From positions 1-39,172 of the forward strand of contig JAUICD010000033.1 of assembly GCA_030427965.1 (NCBI GenBank): a DNA stretch of 39,172 nt, in the 5' to 3' direction. Below the pieces are notes generated by a model, which was not told where the DNA came from, ran no database searches, and saw nothing but the letters and a program-made list of their open reading frames with translations. This document shows, piece by piece, positions 23,767 to 32,892 of the stretch; the stretch's first letter is position 1; every line of letters starts with the position of its first letter. The position numbers and the translations under genes were made by a program. The DNA is from Bdellovibrionia bacterium (lineage in GTDB: Bacteria; Bdellovibrionota; Bdellovibrionia; Bdellovibrionales; JAUICD01).

Positions 23767-25104
23767 ATGAGCACACGCGCCCACTGGACCAATAGAATTG
23801 CATTTATACTTGCCGCCACTGGGTCGGCGATTGGACTCGGAAACATATGGAAGTTTCCTTATATTGCAGGTGTTAACGGCGGCGGCGCTTTCGTTATGAT
23901 TTACCTAGCCTGCATTCTCGCAATTGGTGTCCCCATTTTTATTGCAGAACTCTACATTGGACAAAAGGGACAAGCCAACGCAATCACCTCCTTTGAAATC
24001 ACAGATAAAAAAGGAACCCCTTGGCAAATTGCAGGGTGGATGGGGATGCTCGCCGCTATTCTAATCTTAAGCTTTTACAGTGTCGTTGGAGGATGGATTC
24101 TCGATTTTGAATATAGATCCCTACTTGGTGAATTTATGAGCCAAACAGATGAGCAAATCCAAGGAACTTTGGGTGGATTGTTTGCAGACTGGAAAAGACA
24201 AATGTTTTGGCATTTCATATTTATGACTCTAGTTATTGGAATTGTTATTGCTGGTGTTAAAAACGGTTTAGAACGTTGGAACAAAATTCTTATGCCAGCC
24301 CTGTTTGCTATTTTAATATTGCTACTCGTTCGGGTCACAATGATGGATGGATTTTCACAAGCTATAGGTTTTCTTTTTAGCTTTGATGCCTCCAAACTTA
24401 CAAAAGCTGGTGTTCTTGAAGCTGTAGGACACTCCTTCTTTACACTGAGCCTAGGGATGGGAACAATTCTCACTTATGGTAGCTATCTCTCTGAGCGTGA
24501 ACGATTGCCACGTGTAGCTGTACAAGTCGCATTCCTAGACACTTTGATTGCACTTATTGCAGGTGTCGTTATTTTCACAGTCGTCTTTTCATTCAACTTA
24601 GAGCCTGGCGCAGGGCCTGGGCTTATTTTCAGCACCCTTCCCTCTCTCTTTGTTAAAATGACAGGAGGGTCGATTCTTTCCATTGCATTCTTTTTGCTCG
24701 TCACATTTGCAGCTCTTACATCAGCCGTTTCTATTTTGGAAGTTCCCGTTGCCTTTGTTTGTGAGAAGTACGGAATTGGAAGAAAGAAAACAACCCTGCT
24801 TATTGGTGGATTCATTTACCTTATGGGTTACCTTTCCATTTTCTCTTTCAATATCATGTCCGATGTTAAAATCCTCGGCCTCAACTTCTTTGATCTCTTT
24901 GACAAAATCTCTAGTAACTGGCTCTTACCAATTGGAGGAATGTTGATTTCATTATTTGTAGGCTGGCGACTTGGAAAGAGTGCTGTAGACTCAGCACTCA
25001 GCGACTATCCTCCGTTTGCACGCACCACTTTTTTATGGTCCATTCGGGTCCTAGCTCCACTGGGCGTTGTACTACTCATGGGACACACCCTCGGTTGGTG
25101 GTAA
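23767..25104 (+). CDS. Sodium-dependent transporter, NSS/SNF family
   Basis: 445 residues with about 11-12 hydrophobic segments. TM1 is the family hallmark, TNRIAFILAATGSAIGLGNIWKFPYIAGVNGGGAFVMIYL, containing the unwound sodium and substrate site (GSAIGLGNIWKFPY). TM6-7 show ILTYGSYLSE and GPGLIFSTLPSLF. It imports amino-acid-like solutes with Na+, but the substrate is not predictable. Glyoxalase II follows at once, with a start at or near this gene's stop, so the two may form an operon. Confidence 0.93.
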   Translation: MSTRAHWTNRIAFILAATGSAIGLGNIWKFPYIAGVNGGGAFVMIYLACILAIGVPIFIAELYIGQKGQANAITSFEITDKKGTPWQIAGWMGMLAAILILSFYSVVGGWILDFEYRSLLGEFMSQTDEQIQGTLGGLFADWKRQMFWHFIFMTLVIGIVIAGVKNGLERWNKILMPALFAILILLLVRVTMMDGFSQAIGFLFSFDASKLTKAGVLEAVGHSFFTLSLGMGTILTYGSYLSERERLPRVAVQVAFLDTLIALIAGVVIFTVVFSFNLEPGAGPGLIFSTLPSLFVKMTGGSILSIAFFLLVTFAALTSAVSILEVPVAFVCEKYGIGRKKTTLLIGGFIYLMGYLSIFSFNIMSDVKILGLNFFDLFDKISSNWLLPIGGMLISLFVGWRLGKSAVDSALSDYPPFARTTFLWSIRVLAPLGVVLLMGHTLGWW

Positions 25105-25889
25105 AAGCTTTCTCAAAGGGGATCGAAATTTTTTTGATCCCCTGCTTGGGAGACAATCAAAATTACGCAATAGTTGGAAGGGAGTCTTCCCAGAATATTG
25201 GATTCACAGTGGACTCCCCTGATCCTCAAGTTATAACCAAATTCTTTGAATCCAAAAACTGGAATCTCGACGTTATACTCAACACCCATCACCATTGGGA
25301 TCATGTGGATGGAAACCCTCAATTAAAAAATAGGTGGAACTGCAAAATTTATGGACCTGAATACGAAGAAAAAAGAATAAAAAAAATCGACTTTAGCTTA
25401 AACGAATCCTCAACTTATCAACTTGGTAAACATAAATTTGAAATCATTCATCTTCCCGGACATACTCTTGGGCATATTGCTTACTACTCAGAGACGCTTG
25501 GGGTTCTATTTGTTGGAGATACACTCTTCTCGGCTGGCTGCGGAAGACTTTTTGAAGGAACACCAGATCAGATGTGGGAGAGTTTAAAGAAACTAAGAAC
25601 CCTACCCGATGAGACACTTGTGTTCTGCGCCCATGAGTACACATTAAATAATATTGAATTTGCCCTTTCACTAGAGCCAAACCGACAGTCTCTACTCAAT
25701 TTCCAAAATGTATCCCAAGAAAAACGTTCAAAGAGTCTACCGACAGTTCCAACAACAATTGGAGTCGAAAAAGAAATCAATCCCTTTTTAAGAGCTGATG
25801 ATATCGAGCTGAAGAAAAATTTAAATATGACTGAAAACTCTGATGTCGAAATTTTTGCTCACATAAGAAAATCAAAAGACACTTTTTAG
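25098..25889 (+). CDS. gloB: Hydroxyacylglutathione hydrolase (glyoxalase II)
   Basis: Metallo-beta-lactamase-fold enzyme hydrolysing S-lactoylglutathione to D-lactate. Motifs: NTHHHWDHVDGN (THxHxDH), HLPGHTLGHIAYY, VGDTLFSAGCGRLFEGTPDQMW and CAHEYTLNNIEFALSLEP, with the HAGH C-terminal part (NPFLRADD). The start is uncertain. The frame opens far upstream, overlapping the transporter. Homologues usually begin 5-6 residues before the IP of LIPCLGDN. A GTG at 25098 is the best standard codon; an ATT at 25128, with AAGGGG 6 nt upstream, or a TTG at 25134 also fit. The alternative starts differ by 10-12 residues. Confidence 0.9.
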   Translation: MVKAFSKGIEIFLIPCLGDNQNYAIVGRESSQNIGFTVDSPDPQVITKFFESKNWNLDVILNTHHHWDHVDGNPQLKNRWNCKIYGPEYEEKRIKKIDFSLNESSTYQLGKHKFEIIHLPGHTLGHIAYYSETLGVLFVGDTLFSAGCGRLFEGTPDQMWESLKKLRTLPDETLVFCAHEYTLNNIEFALSLEPNRQSLLNFQNVSQEKRSKSLPTVPTTIGVEKEINPFLRADDIELKKNLNMTENSDVEIFAHIRKSKDTF

Positions 25890-25902
25890 GACGCTAAGTC
25901 GC

Positions 25903-26064
25903 TTAACGCCTTTTTGAGAAAATACGGCTGAACAACTCATCATCGATTTGAAAGTCAACGTCTTTGAGTTTTTCTAAAAAAGAAGTCTTTTTAAGGTTTT
26001 TTGGCTCACCTAGTATTTTTCGGACTCCAGATTTTTTTTGCACCTTTAGTGGGTTTCTTTTCAT
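25903..26064 (-). CDS. Small basic protein coupled to ParA (53 residues)
   Basis: 53-codon ORF starting at ATG 26064, where it overlaps the ParA stop by 4 nt (ATGA). The protein starts MKRNPLKVQKKSGVRKILG and ends LKDVDFQIDDELFSRIFSKRR. It is very basic in its first half and acidic to mixed in the second. The coupling and the well-formed start and stop support a real gene. Short Lys/Arg-rich N-termini of ParA partners stimulate the ATPase, so this may be the cognate partner of an orphan ParA. This is inferred from context only. Confidence 0.6.
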   Translation of the reverse strand: MKRNPLKVQKKSGVRKILGEPKNLKKTSFLEKLKDVDFQIDDELFSRIFSKRR

Positions 26065-26828
26065 AACCCAAGCCTCGTTGATATCTCTTGAGCCAGATCT
26101 TCAAATTCAGTTCTGGCTTGTGATTTTGGAGAGTATTCAAAAATAGATTCACCCGCCCCCGTGCTTTCAGCCAGTTTGACCGAGTTTGATACCTTGGTCT
26201 TAAAAAGTTGATCGCGAAACTCTTCTTCAATCATCTTACAGATCTCACCACTCAGTTTTCTTCGACGATTGAATTGGTTCACAATGATTCCCCCCAAACC
26301 AATATCGGGATTCCAATTGTGTATATCTTCAATTGTGGATCGAATTTGCGAAAGTCCTTCCAGAGAAAAGTACTCCGCCTGAACAGGAACCAACACCCAG
26401 TCACAGGCCACCAGTGCGTTCAATGTGAGCAAATTGAGAGACGGAGGGTTGTCGATCAAAATGACGTCAAACTCGGATTCAAGGGATTTGAGCTTCCTTC
26501 TTAAAATTCTTTCCTTTTCAGGCCTGGACATCAGATAGTACTCAACTCCAGACAACATCGAGTCTGTCGGCAAAAGGTAGAGATTCAAAGAGAGTTGTAT
26601 CAGTCGACACAATTGAAGTTTTTCATTTCTTCGATCTAGATAAACTTCATCTAAAGTCAATTGATCTTCACTTAAATGACTTAAACAATAGGATGTCAGG
26701 TTTGCTTGGGGGTCATTGTCCACATAGAGGACTTTTTTACCCATTCTTGAAAGGGCAGCACCGACGTTAAAAGTTGCCGTCGTCTTCCCGACCCCGCCTT
26801 TTTGATTCGTAACAGCAATTACAGACAC
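26061..26828 (-). CDS. ParA-family ATPase (orphan)
   Basis: 255 residues. ParA/Soj-type deviant Walker A (KGGVGKTT, 10-17, with the signature Lys 10), Walker A' Asp in YVDNDPQANLT, Walker B-like DVILIDNPPSLNLLTLNAL and a late QFNRRRKL region. The C-terminal DNA-interaction helix region has Arg/Lys. ParA ATPases position plasmids, chromosomes or protein cargo by a diffusion-ratchet on the nucleoid. No ParB or parS-like site is in this window. The only linked partner is the 53-residue ORF that overlaps its stop. Confidence 0.88.
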   Translation of the reverse strand: MSVIAVTNQKGGVGKTTATFNVGAALSRMGKKVLYVDNDPQANLTSYCLSHLSEDQLTLDEVYLDRRNEKLQLCRLIQLSLNLYLLPTDSMLSGVEYYLMSRPEKERILRRKLKSLESEFDVILIDNPPSLNLLTLNALVACDWVLVPVQAEYFSLEGLSQIRSTIEDIHNWNPDIGLGGIIVNQFNRRRKLSGEICKMIEEEFRDQLFKTKVSNSVKLAESTGAGESIFEYSPKSQARTEFEDLAQEISTRLGL

Positions 26829-26902
26829 CCCAATTTGCTCCTATCAAGCTGATATATTCAAACTAGTTGACCAAAAACGCAAGCCTCCATACATATTTGT
26901 AG

Positions 26903-27679
26903 ATGCCTTTAACATATAGTGAATACCTTAAAATCGACCCGCTTCTTAAGCTCCAGAATACAAAATCAGAAGATCATGATGAGATGCTCTTTATTATTGT
27001 CCATCAAGTGTATGAGTTGTGGTTTAAGCAAATTTTATTTGAAATGAAACTCTTGCAAAGTCGACTTGAGGAAGGCTCAGGCCCTCCTGCTCTTAAAACA
27101 CTCAAGCGCATTTTGACGATTCTCAAAGTCATGGTCTCCCAGGTGGATGTTATTGAAACTATGACCCCACTTGAGTTCAACTCATTTCGCTCAAGGCTTG
27201 AGTCTTCTAGCGGATTTCAAAGCTCACAGTTTCGGGAATTTGAATTTCGTCTTGGCAAAAGAAACTCTCGTTTCCTAGAGCAGTTTGAAGTTGGCAGTGA
27301 AGCTCGAAACCGCCTTGAGGGCCTGATGAATTCCAAATCACTATTTGATTCATTTCTTATTTATCTCAAAAACTGCAGCTACAAAATTGAGGACTCAGCA
27401 TTTACACAAAATGGCCGTGTCGCCACAGATCCACATCCTGAAACTCAGAAGGTACTTCTTAAAATTTACAACTCAGACCCAGGTACAACTCAAATCTGTG
27501 AGATGTTGGTGGACCTTGATGAAGGGATTCAAGAATGGCGTTACCGACATGTCAAGATGGTCGAAAGAACCATTGGAGCAAAAATGGGGACAGGTGGGTC
27601 CATGGGAGCTGAATATTTAAGAAAAACCCTCTTCACTCCAATTTTTCCAGATCTTTGGGACATCCGAAGCCAATTTTAA
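26903..27679 (+). CDS. kynA: Tryptophan 2,3-dioxygenase
   Basis: 258 residues. It opens the indole ring of L-tryptophan to N-formylkynurenine, the first step of the kynurenine pathway. Signatures: HQVYELWFKQILFE (H34, distal His), PLEFNSFRSRLESSSGFQSSQFREFEF (substrate carboxylate Arg and the F/FR block), the haem axial His in WRYRHVKMVERTIG (H216), and MGTGGSMGAEYLRKTL (the GTGGS loop). All-helical and of the expected length for bacterial TDO. No other kynurenine-pathway gene is in the window. Its start lies about 75 nt from the divergent ParA gene. Confidence 0.95.
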   Translation: MPLTYSEYLKIDPLLKLQNTKSEDHDEMLFIIVHQVYELWFKQILFEMKLLQSRLEEGSGPPALKTLKRILTILKVMVSQVDVIETMTPLEFNSFRSRLESSSGFQSSQFREFEFRLGKRNSRFLEQFEVGSEARNRLEGLMNSKSLFDSFLIYLKNCSYKIEDSAFTQNGRVATDPHPETQKVLLKIYNSDPGTTQICEMLVDLDEGIQEWRYRHVKMVERTIGAKMGTGGSMGAEYLRKTLFTPIFPDLWDIRSQF

Positions 27680-28096
27680 TCAAACCAATCAAACTTTCAT
27701 GACGTTTTGATTTCACTTACAGTCTCTTGTTAAGATCTTATAAATCTTCTTATTTCTATCAAAAGATTCGCTTATTTCTGCAAAACGGCAAAAGCAGACA
27801 AAAACAAGTCAACTGCTTTAAACCACTGTTATTATTCTATATTTCAACCCGTCCTCCAATTGGACACCGTGGTGTGAATCAAACAAACTGTTTGTAGAGA
27901 TTACACACAAAAAATTCCCTCCTTTAGTTTTACCCCAATTTTTGAAAAGTTTAAGTCCACAGCTCGCTATTACAAACTTGTAATATGAGGGATTCAACGG
28001 CGTCGGCTTTCAGGGGTTGGAAGCAGGCAAATTTAACGGTTGAGCCATGACGGGGTCACGGGGGGAACGTGGCATAATCGATTGAGGGGATAGATT
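27680..28096 (+). promoter_or_regulatory. Upstream region of the AAA+/M41 gene
   Basis: 417 nt with no ORF of note. It includes a palindrome ACAAACTGTTTGT near 27883-27895, a GC-rich patch (28048-28072) and a purine-rich ribosome-binding site GAGGGGATAG just before the ATG at 28097. A CATAAT hexamer at 28074 has no fitting -35, and would leave only about 10 nt of leader. The palindrome could be an operator. No consensus promoter could be assigned. Confidence 0.35.
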
Positions 28097-31000
28097 ATGC
28101 GTGGGGCGTTTTCTTTATTGGCGCGAATTACACTGACAACACTTCTTTTTATTTCGGTTTGGAATTCTCAAGTCCTAGCCAAAGACAAACTACCTCCTTG
28201 GGTCAGCAAAGCTATTATGCAGACGGTGACTTACATTCAGTCTGGCAGTACCAAGCAGGACCTGACTCATATTGAAGAAATCTCAAGTGAGCCATCTTTT
28301 ATTGTTTTAAGTGCACTCCTACTAAGAGCCTCAAGCGAACTTATAGGCAAAAAAAATCCACAGAAAGACGCCAGCTTTGAACTGATTCAAACATGTATTG
28401 AAAATGCAGCTATGATGGCTGAGCCCAAACACCTACATCTCTTTGAATCCCTTTTTGAAGTCTTTGAAAAATACCTTAAAGGGGTTGAAAAGTATGAAAC
28501 TGAGATTGCGCCTATAATGGCTGAAATCCCTCAGTTTGTAAAAGACAACAGAAACCTCCCTCTTTTCACTGGCCCAATCGATATTGTCGATATTGAAGTT
28601 GATGAAAACAACTCGCCATCTAAAGGCCTTGGTCAACTTCTGAGTCGAGTGGAAGAAATTCGAAATAGTACAAATCCAGATAACCAACTTAGCGACACTG
28701 AAAAACTACGCAAACAGTATCAAGACTTAGAAGAACAAGCTGATGAAGAGGCATCTCTTACAGATGAAGAACGTTTTTCTAAGGCCATCACACGAATCAA
28801 GGAAATGCGAAAGTTTCTAGAGGATCGAATCATTGGTCAGCCTGAAATCATCGATGCAATTATTGATACAGAGTTCAAAAAGGCAGTTCTTGGAACTAGC
28901 GGCCCAAAGGGTATTTATCAAAAATGGATGGGACTTCCTGGAGTTGGTAAAGACACATCTGTTATGGCTTGGGTGGATGCTATTCACAACACAGAAGATG
29001 CGTGGCTAGAGCATATGTACACCATCTCTCCTTTACGAACAAAGCACGATATTTCCAGCTTAATTGGTTCAACAGCAGGTCTTGTTGGCTCAGATGATAT
29101 TCCCGCTTTTTTGCAATTTCTTGTGAAGCACTCTGCAGGAAGATATATGATCTTAGAAACAGGAGGAAAAAGCGCTGCAAAAAAAGGTCAGAGTATTGTA
29201 AAAAACCCCAAGTGGAAGCCCGGAATGGTTTTTCCAGGTTATTACACACCAGATCAGGCCGTTGTTTTCCTAAACGAATCTCACAATTGGTCAAAGGCTG
29301 GAAAGGATATGATCAAGACCTTCATTGAAGAAGGAAGAATTCAAGTCGCAAACCCAGGAACAGCCCCTGAAGGATTTGAGATTGCAAGTGAGCTTATCGT
29401 TCCAGTTCGACGTGTTGAAGCAAGCAATGAAGGCATGGGCCTTATTTCCAATTTGAGAGTGGATGGGTCTCGAATTGGAAGTCCCTTAAGTTTTGAAGAC
29501 ACGTTTAAAAAGTGGGAACAAAATCATCTTGATTTTGAACTTATAAGACAAACGATAATTGATGAAGGTGTCAATAAATCAGGAGCGGGAGAGGGACAGG
29601 AGTCACAATTTGGAACTTCTGTTGAGACACTGAACCGCGTACCGGATCGACATCTTTTACTTATGCGCCCCCTTTCTCCTGAAGACCTTAAGAAAATTCT
29701 ACGTATCAAATTGTCTGCAATGGCAAAACTCTTTGCAAGAAGCAAAACTGGATTTAAAGGTCTAAAGCTTCAGTTTACAGACCGTCTTATTGATTTTCTT
29801 CAAGAATGGAATTACGTAGTCGATAGTGGAGCTCGCCCTATGCAAGATCGGGTGGAGGGTCTGGTTGAAACCTCTATCTTTGATGCGATCCAAAGTGGAG
29901 ACATTGAACCCGGTATAAAGGATGACATTTACTTAGATGTTAAGCGAAACGAAGATGGGACCTATAAACTGGTCTTTAAGAAAAAGGATGGCACCTCTTT
30001 TGAACAGTTCATTCGAGGAACTGAGTCCGCTAAATATCAAGAGCCACTTAGTAGCGAAGAAATGATCGAGCTCTATAAACTCGGCGAGCGCTTGAGTCGC
30101 CATGTCTTTGGGATTGAAGAACTCACAGACGAAATCGGAAAACAAATTGCCATTCAAATCAAGAATAGAAAAAACCACGTGACTCCTGAAACAGCAGAGT
30201 TTGGAGCTGTTTCCTTTGGATTCTTAGGACTTTCATCAACAGGTAAAACCGAACTCTCAAAAGCCATTGCTCGTGAAGTCTACGATGATGAAGAGCGCAT
30301 GATCACTATTCCATTTGGTGATATCAAGACCGCACAGCAACTCAATCGCTATATCTTTGGAGAAAAGCAAGGAAATCGAGTTATCAAGTCGCGTCTTATG
30401 GAAAAATGGGATCTCTATGATGGAAAATTTGTTCTTAACCTTGATGAACTCGCAAATGCTCCTGCTGAAATCCAAGAGGCATTATATGATCTACTCAGAG
30501 AGAAAGTTTTCAATGGATTTGCCGACGGAAAATCTCGACCAACTGAAAATCTAATTATCACAGTTACAGGAAACACTGGGGAAGATGAATATCATCAATT
30601 ACCGAGACAAGGAATACCTGTGGTTGAGCAACAAGCCGCTCTTTATGAGATCCATCGACAACTTCAAAATGACCCCAATAGACAAAGAGAAATCTTAGAG
30701 AAGGGTTTTAAAAAAGCACTTTTGAATAGAATCGGATTCAATAATATTTATTTCTTTCCACCTTTGAGCTATCAAGCCATACGAAAGCTCACCCAAGTTA
30801 GACTTGCAGGTGCCATTTCATCACTAAAACCCGAGCGTCACAAAGTGGGCTGGAATATCCAGTTCTTAGATATGGATGCTTACCTGGGAACAGTGAGAGT
30901 GGTCGAAACGGAAGGATTTGAACTCTTCTCTCAAGGAGCCTCCCTTGTTCAGTTTGCCAGCGATTTTAAGGATAACTTAGACATAGCTCTTGGCTCTAGT

Positions 31001-32110
31001 GGCGTAAAGTCTGGAGAAAATGTCATCTTATACATCAAAGATATCACTCCTCAAAAACTCAATGGGATGGATACCGTTCCAGGGGAAGTGGTGTTTGGCC
31101 TTCTTATCCCAGACGAAAATCGTGAAGTTGAAATGCGAATAAAAAGACGAAAAGAAGTGGAATCACCTGAATTCAAACAGGAATATCGCATCTTCACAGC
31201 AGCTCATGAGACTGGACATGAATTGGTGAACAAAGTTCTATTTGGCGATATTGAACAAAGCAATTTTATCACGATCGTTCCAGGAGTCACAAAAATTCAA
31301 GACAAATGGATTCGATATGCAGGCCTTGCCTCTTCAACCACTCAAGTGAAAGTCGAAGTTTCAAGAGAGTTTGTTATTCGAAGAATGGCAGTTCTTTCAG
31401 GTGGTGAGATGGCCGAGGCTCTGCTCTCCAAGGGCGCAAGATCCAATGCTGGAAAATCCAACGATATGACTCGCTCCAATGGACTTGCCTACCAAGCCAT
31501 TCTCTGTCTTGGACTTTCCAAAAATTGGCGTGAAAAATATGGAATGCTCTCCTGCCCAGATAATAAAGATCCTTACACTTGGGTCCAGGAAACCTTCAGT
31601 GATGAGATGAAGGTAGATCTTCACAAGGAAATAAAAGTTTGGCTCGATGAAGCACGGGCTCTGGCAAGAGATATTCTACTCTCCAATTTTGAAATATTCG
31701 AAGAAATGTCTGTTGAACTTGCTGAAGAGGGAACTCTGGATCGAGAAATGATCGATGGGATTTATTCAAAGCACAAACTCGTAAAGCCAGAGAATATTAC
31801 AAATAGGTTAAAGATTCGACAATTTAGATGGGGCAAACTCTTTGCACGGTTCTCGCACTGGTTTCCAAAACACAGACAAAGAGATGCGGAGTTTATCCCC
31901 GCCATTCGACTTCCTGAAAAAATTGCGAGCATAGAAGAAATATTAACCCAACAGAAGACTGAAGCCTTAGAGAGCGTTCAACTTCCTGAAGACATTCCAC
32001 TTGCGGCAAACACGGAGAGCCTTCTGCAGATGATTGACAAAATGGACCCTGAGAGCATGCCCGAGACCTACAAGTATGGTTGTAAAGCGGCATTAAGATC
32101 TACCAGATAG
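28097..32110 (+). CDS. Exported double AAA+ (ClpB-like) ATPase fused to FtsH-type M41 protease
   Basis: 1337 residues. The signal peptide ends near VLA-KD (~28). Residues ~30-220 are helical and unrecognised. AAA+ module 1 (~230-590): Walker A GLPGVGKDTS (K285), Walker B VVFLNESHN, where Asn 393 replaces the usual Asp but Glu 394 is kept. AAA+ module 2 (~650-900): Walker A GLSSTGKTEL (K717), intact Walker B FVLNLDELAN (D783, E784), sensor-1 Asn (TGN) and Arg-finger region LLNRIGF (R878), a ClpB-D2 pattern. C-terminal M41 domain: HETGH (1037-1041), later Asp in SNDMTRSNGLAYQ (D1123), and a final helix LDEARALARDILLSNFEIFEEMSVELAEEGTL typical of FtsH ends. The usual FtsH layout is one AAA+ plus M41, so this fusion is unusual. 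A strong plus-strand terminator follows (32126-32150). Confidence 0.85.
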   Translation: MRGAFSLLARITLTTLLFISVWNSQVLAKDKLPPWVSKAIMQTVTYIQSGSTKQDLTHIEEISSEPSFIVLSALLLRASSELIGKKNPQKDASFELIQTCIENAAMMAEPKHLHLFESLFEVFEKYLKGVEKYETEIAPIMAEIPQFVKDNRNLPLFTGPIDIVDIEVDENNSPSKGLGQLLSRVEEIRNSTNPDNQLSDTEKLRKQYQDLEEQADEEASLTDEERFSKAITRIKEMRKFLEDRIIGQPEIIDAIIDTEFKKAVLGTSGPKGIYQKWMGLPGVGKDTSVMAWVDAIHNTEDAWLEHMYTISPLRTKHDISSLIGSTAGLVGSDDIPAFLQFLVKHSAGRYMILETGGKSAAKKGQSIVKNPKWKPGMVFPGYYTPDQAVVFLNESHNWSKAGKDMIKTFIEEGRIQVANPGTAPEGFEIASELIVPVRRVEASNEGMGLISNLRVDGSRIGSPLSFEDTFKKWEQNHLDFELIRQTIIDEGVNKSGAGEGQESQFGTSVETLNRVPDRHLLLMRPLSPEDLKKILRIKLSAMAKLFARSKTGFKGLKLQFTDRLIDFLQEWNYVVDSGARPMQDRVEGLVETSIFDAIQSGDIEPGIKDDIYLDVKRNEDGTYKLVFKKKDGTSFEQFIRGTESAKYQEPLSSEEMIELYKLGERLSRHVFGIEELTDEIGKQIAIQIKNRKNHVTPETAEFGAVSFGFLGLSSTGKTELSKAIAREVYDDEERMITIPFGDIKTAQQLNRYIFGEKQGNRVIKSRLMEKWDLYDGKFVLNLDELANAPAEIQEALYDLLREKVFNGFADGKSRPTENLIITVTGNTGEDEYHQLPRQGIPVVEQQAALYEIHRQLQNDPNRQREILEKGFKKALLNRIGFNNIYFFPPLSYQAIRKLTQVRLAGAISSLKPERHKVGWNIQFLDMDAYLGTVRVVETEGFELFSQGASLVQFASDFKDNLDIALGSSGVKSGENVILYIKDITPQKLNGMDTVPGEVVFGLLIPDENREVEMRIKRRKEVESPEFKQEYRIFTAAHETGHELVNKVLFGDIEQSNFITIVPGVTKIQDKWIRYAGLASSTTQVKVEVSREFVIRRMAVLSGGEMAEALLSKGARSNAGKSNDMTRSNGLAYQAILCLGLSKNWREKYGMLSCPDNKDPYTWVQETFSDEMKVDLHKEIKVWLDEARALARDILLSNFEIFEEMSVELAEEGTLDREMIDGIYSKHKLVKPENITNRLKIRQFRWGKLFARFSHWFPKHRQRDAEFIPAIRLPEKIASIEEILTQQKTEALESVQLPEDIPLAANTESLLQMIDKMDPESMPETYKYGCKAALRSTR

Positions 32111-32125
32111 ACTTATTGGAAGTGG

Positions 32126-32165
32126 CCCCTCCTCCTCATTGTTGGAGGGGGTGGCTTTAGTTTTA
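32126..32165 (+). terminator. Terminator of the AAA+/M41 gene
   Basis: CCCCTCC (32126-32132) pairs with GGAGGGG (32144-32150) around an 11-nt loop, followed by a T-rich stretch (CTTTAGTTTTATTTTG). It lies between the convergent genes at 28097-32110 and 32192-32881. Confidence 0.7.
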
Positions 32166-32191
32166 TTTTGACTAGACTTTTTTAAACTGCA

Positions 32192-32881
32192 TTAAAGACA
32201 AAGTCTTCGCGCGCGACTTGGTGTCACTCGATCCAGTGCATGATAGAGCGACGCTTCTTCAGAGGCCCGCATGTCTCGAATACCTTGCTCAATACTTAAA
32301 CGAGTGGCTCTTGCACTTTCTGCCGACATATTTGCAATACGTGCAATTCCCTCTGACACACGCTCTGGCACCTTATAAGGCCCACTTAAAGCCAAGCCAT
32401 CCAGAAGGGCATCCACAAGACGGTAATGCTCTTCGTGAAGTGGTTCGCGTTTGGATTTTGCGATCAGCCATGCCTCACTCAATCTTGAAAGCAGAGTGTC
32501 CACTTGCATATTGGACGATGCTGAGTCCATAAGAGCGGCTCGTCTATTTGCACGCCCTGACAAAGCTCGCACTCTTGCATCTGTTCGGGAAGCTCCTGTT
32601 TCATTTGTTAAAGTCGATTCGATTTTTTCAATTCTTTGAGAACGAACAGTGATTTCCGCTTGAGAATTCCGAAGTCGCACTCGTGACTCTCGAGCATGTG
32701 TTCTCACTTGATCTCTTGTTCTTTCAAAGAGATGATCTCGACTCTTAAGGTTTGTCTCTCGTCCGAAAACTTCAGCTCCTCGGCTTCGACTTCGCACACG
32801 ACCAGTTGTTCCTGCCGCATTTACGAGTTCTGTGATCAAAAGACCAAAACAAATCGTAAAAATAATGTGCCAATGTTTCAT
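32192..32881 (-). CDS. Exported Arg-rich helical protein
   Basis: 229 residues. Signal peptide ends NAA (~22-23, LVNA-AG). The mature part is exceptionally rich in Arg and in Ser/Glu (GTTGRVRSRSRGAEVFG, RTHARESRVRLRNSQAE, RRAALMD), with amphipathic helices such as VSEGIARIANMSAESARATRLSIEQ. There is a single Cys near the C-terminus. No family recognised. It is the last gene of the minus-strand operon; its start lies 11 nt after the 1101-residue gene, whose stop sits inside the AAGGAG ribosome-binding site. It may bind acidic partners such as nucleic acid, phospholipid or AAA+ substrates. Confidence 0.7.
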   Translation of the reverse strand: MKHWHIIFTICFGLLITELVNAAGTTGRVRSRSRGAEVFGRETNLKSRDHLFERTRDQVRTHARESRVRLRNSQAEITVRSQRIEKIESTLTNETGASRTDARVRALSGRANRRAALMDSASSNMQVDTLLSRLSEAWLIAKSKREPLHEEHYRLVDALLDGLALSGPYKVPERVSEGIARIANMSAESARATRLSIEQGIRDMRASEEASLYHALDRVTPSRARRLCL

Positions 32882-32892
32882 ATCACTTCTCC

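Noticed and set aside
25895..25915. Hairpin after gloB and the ParA-partner ORF
   Set aside because: On the plus strand the stem has two mismatches; on the minus strand it pairs with G-U wobbles but has no T-tract. Too weak to call as a terminator.
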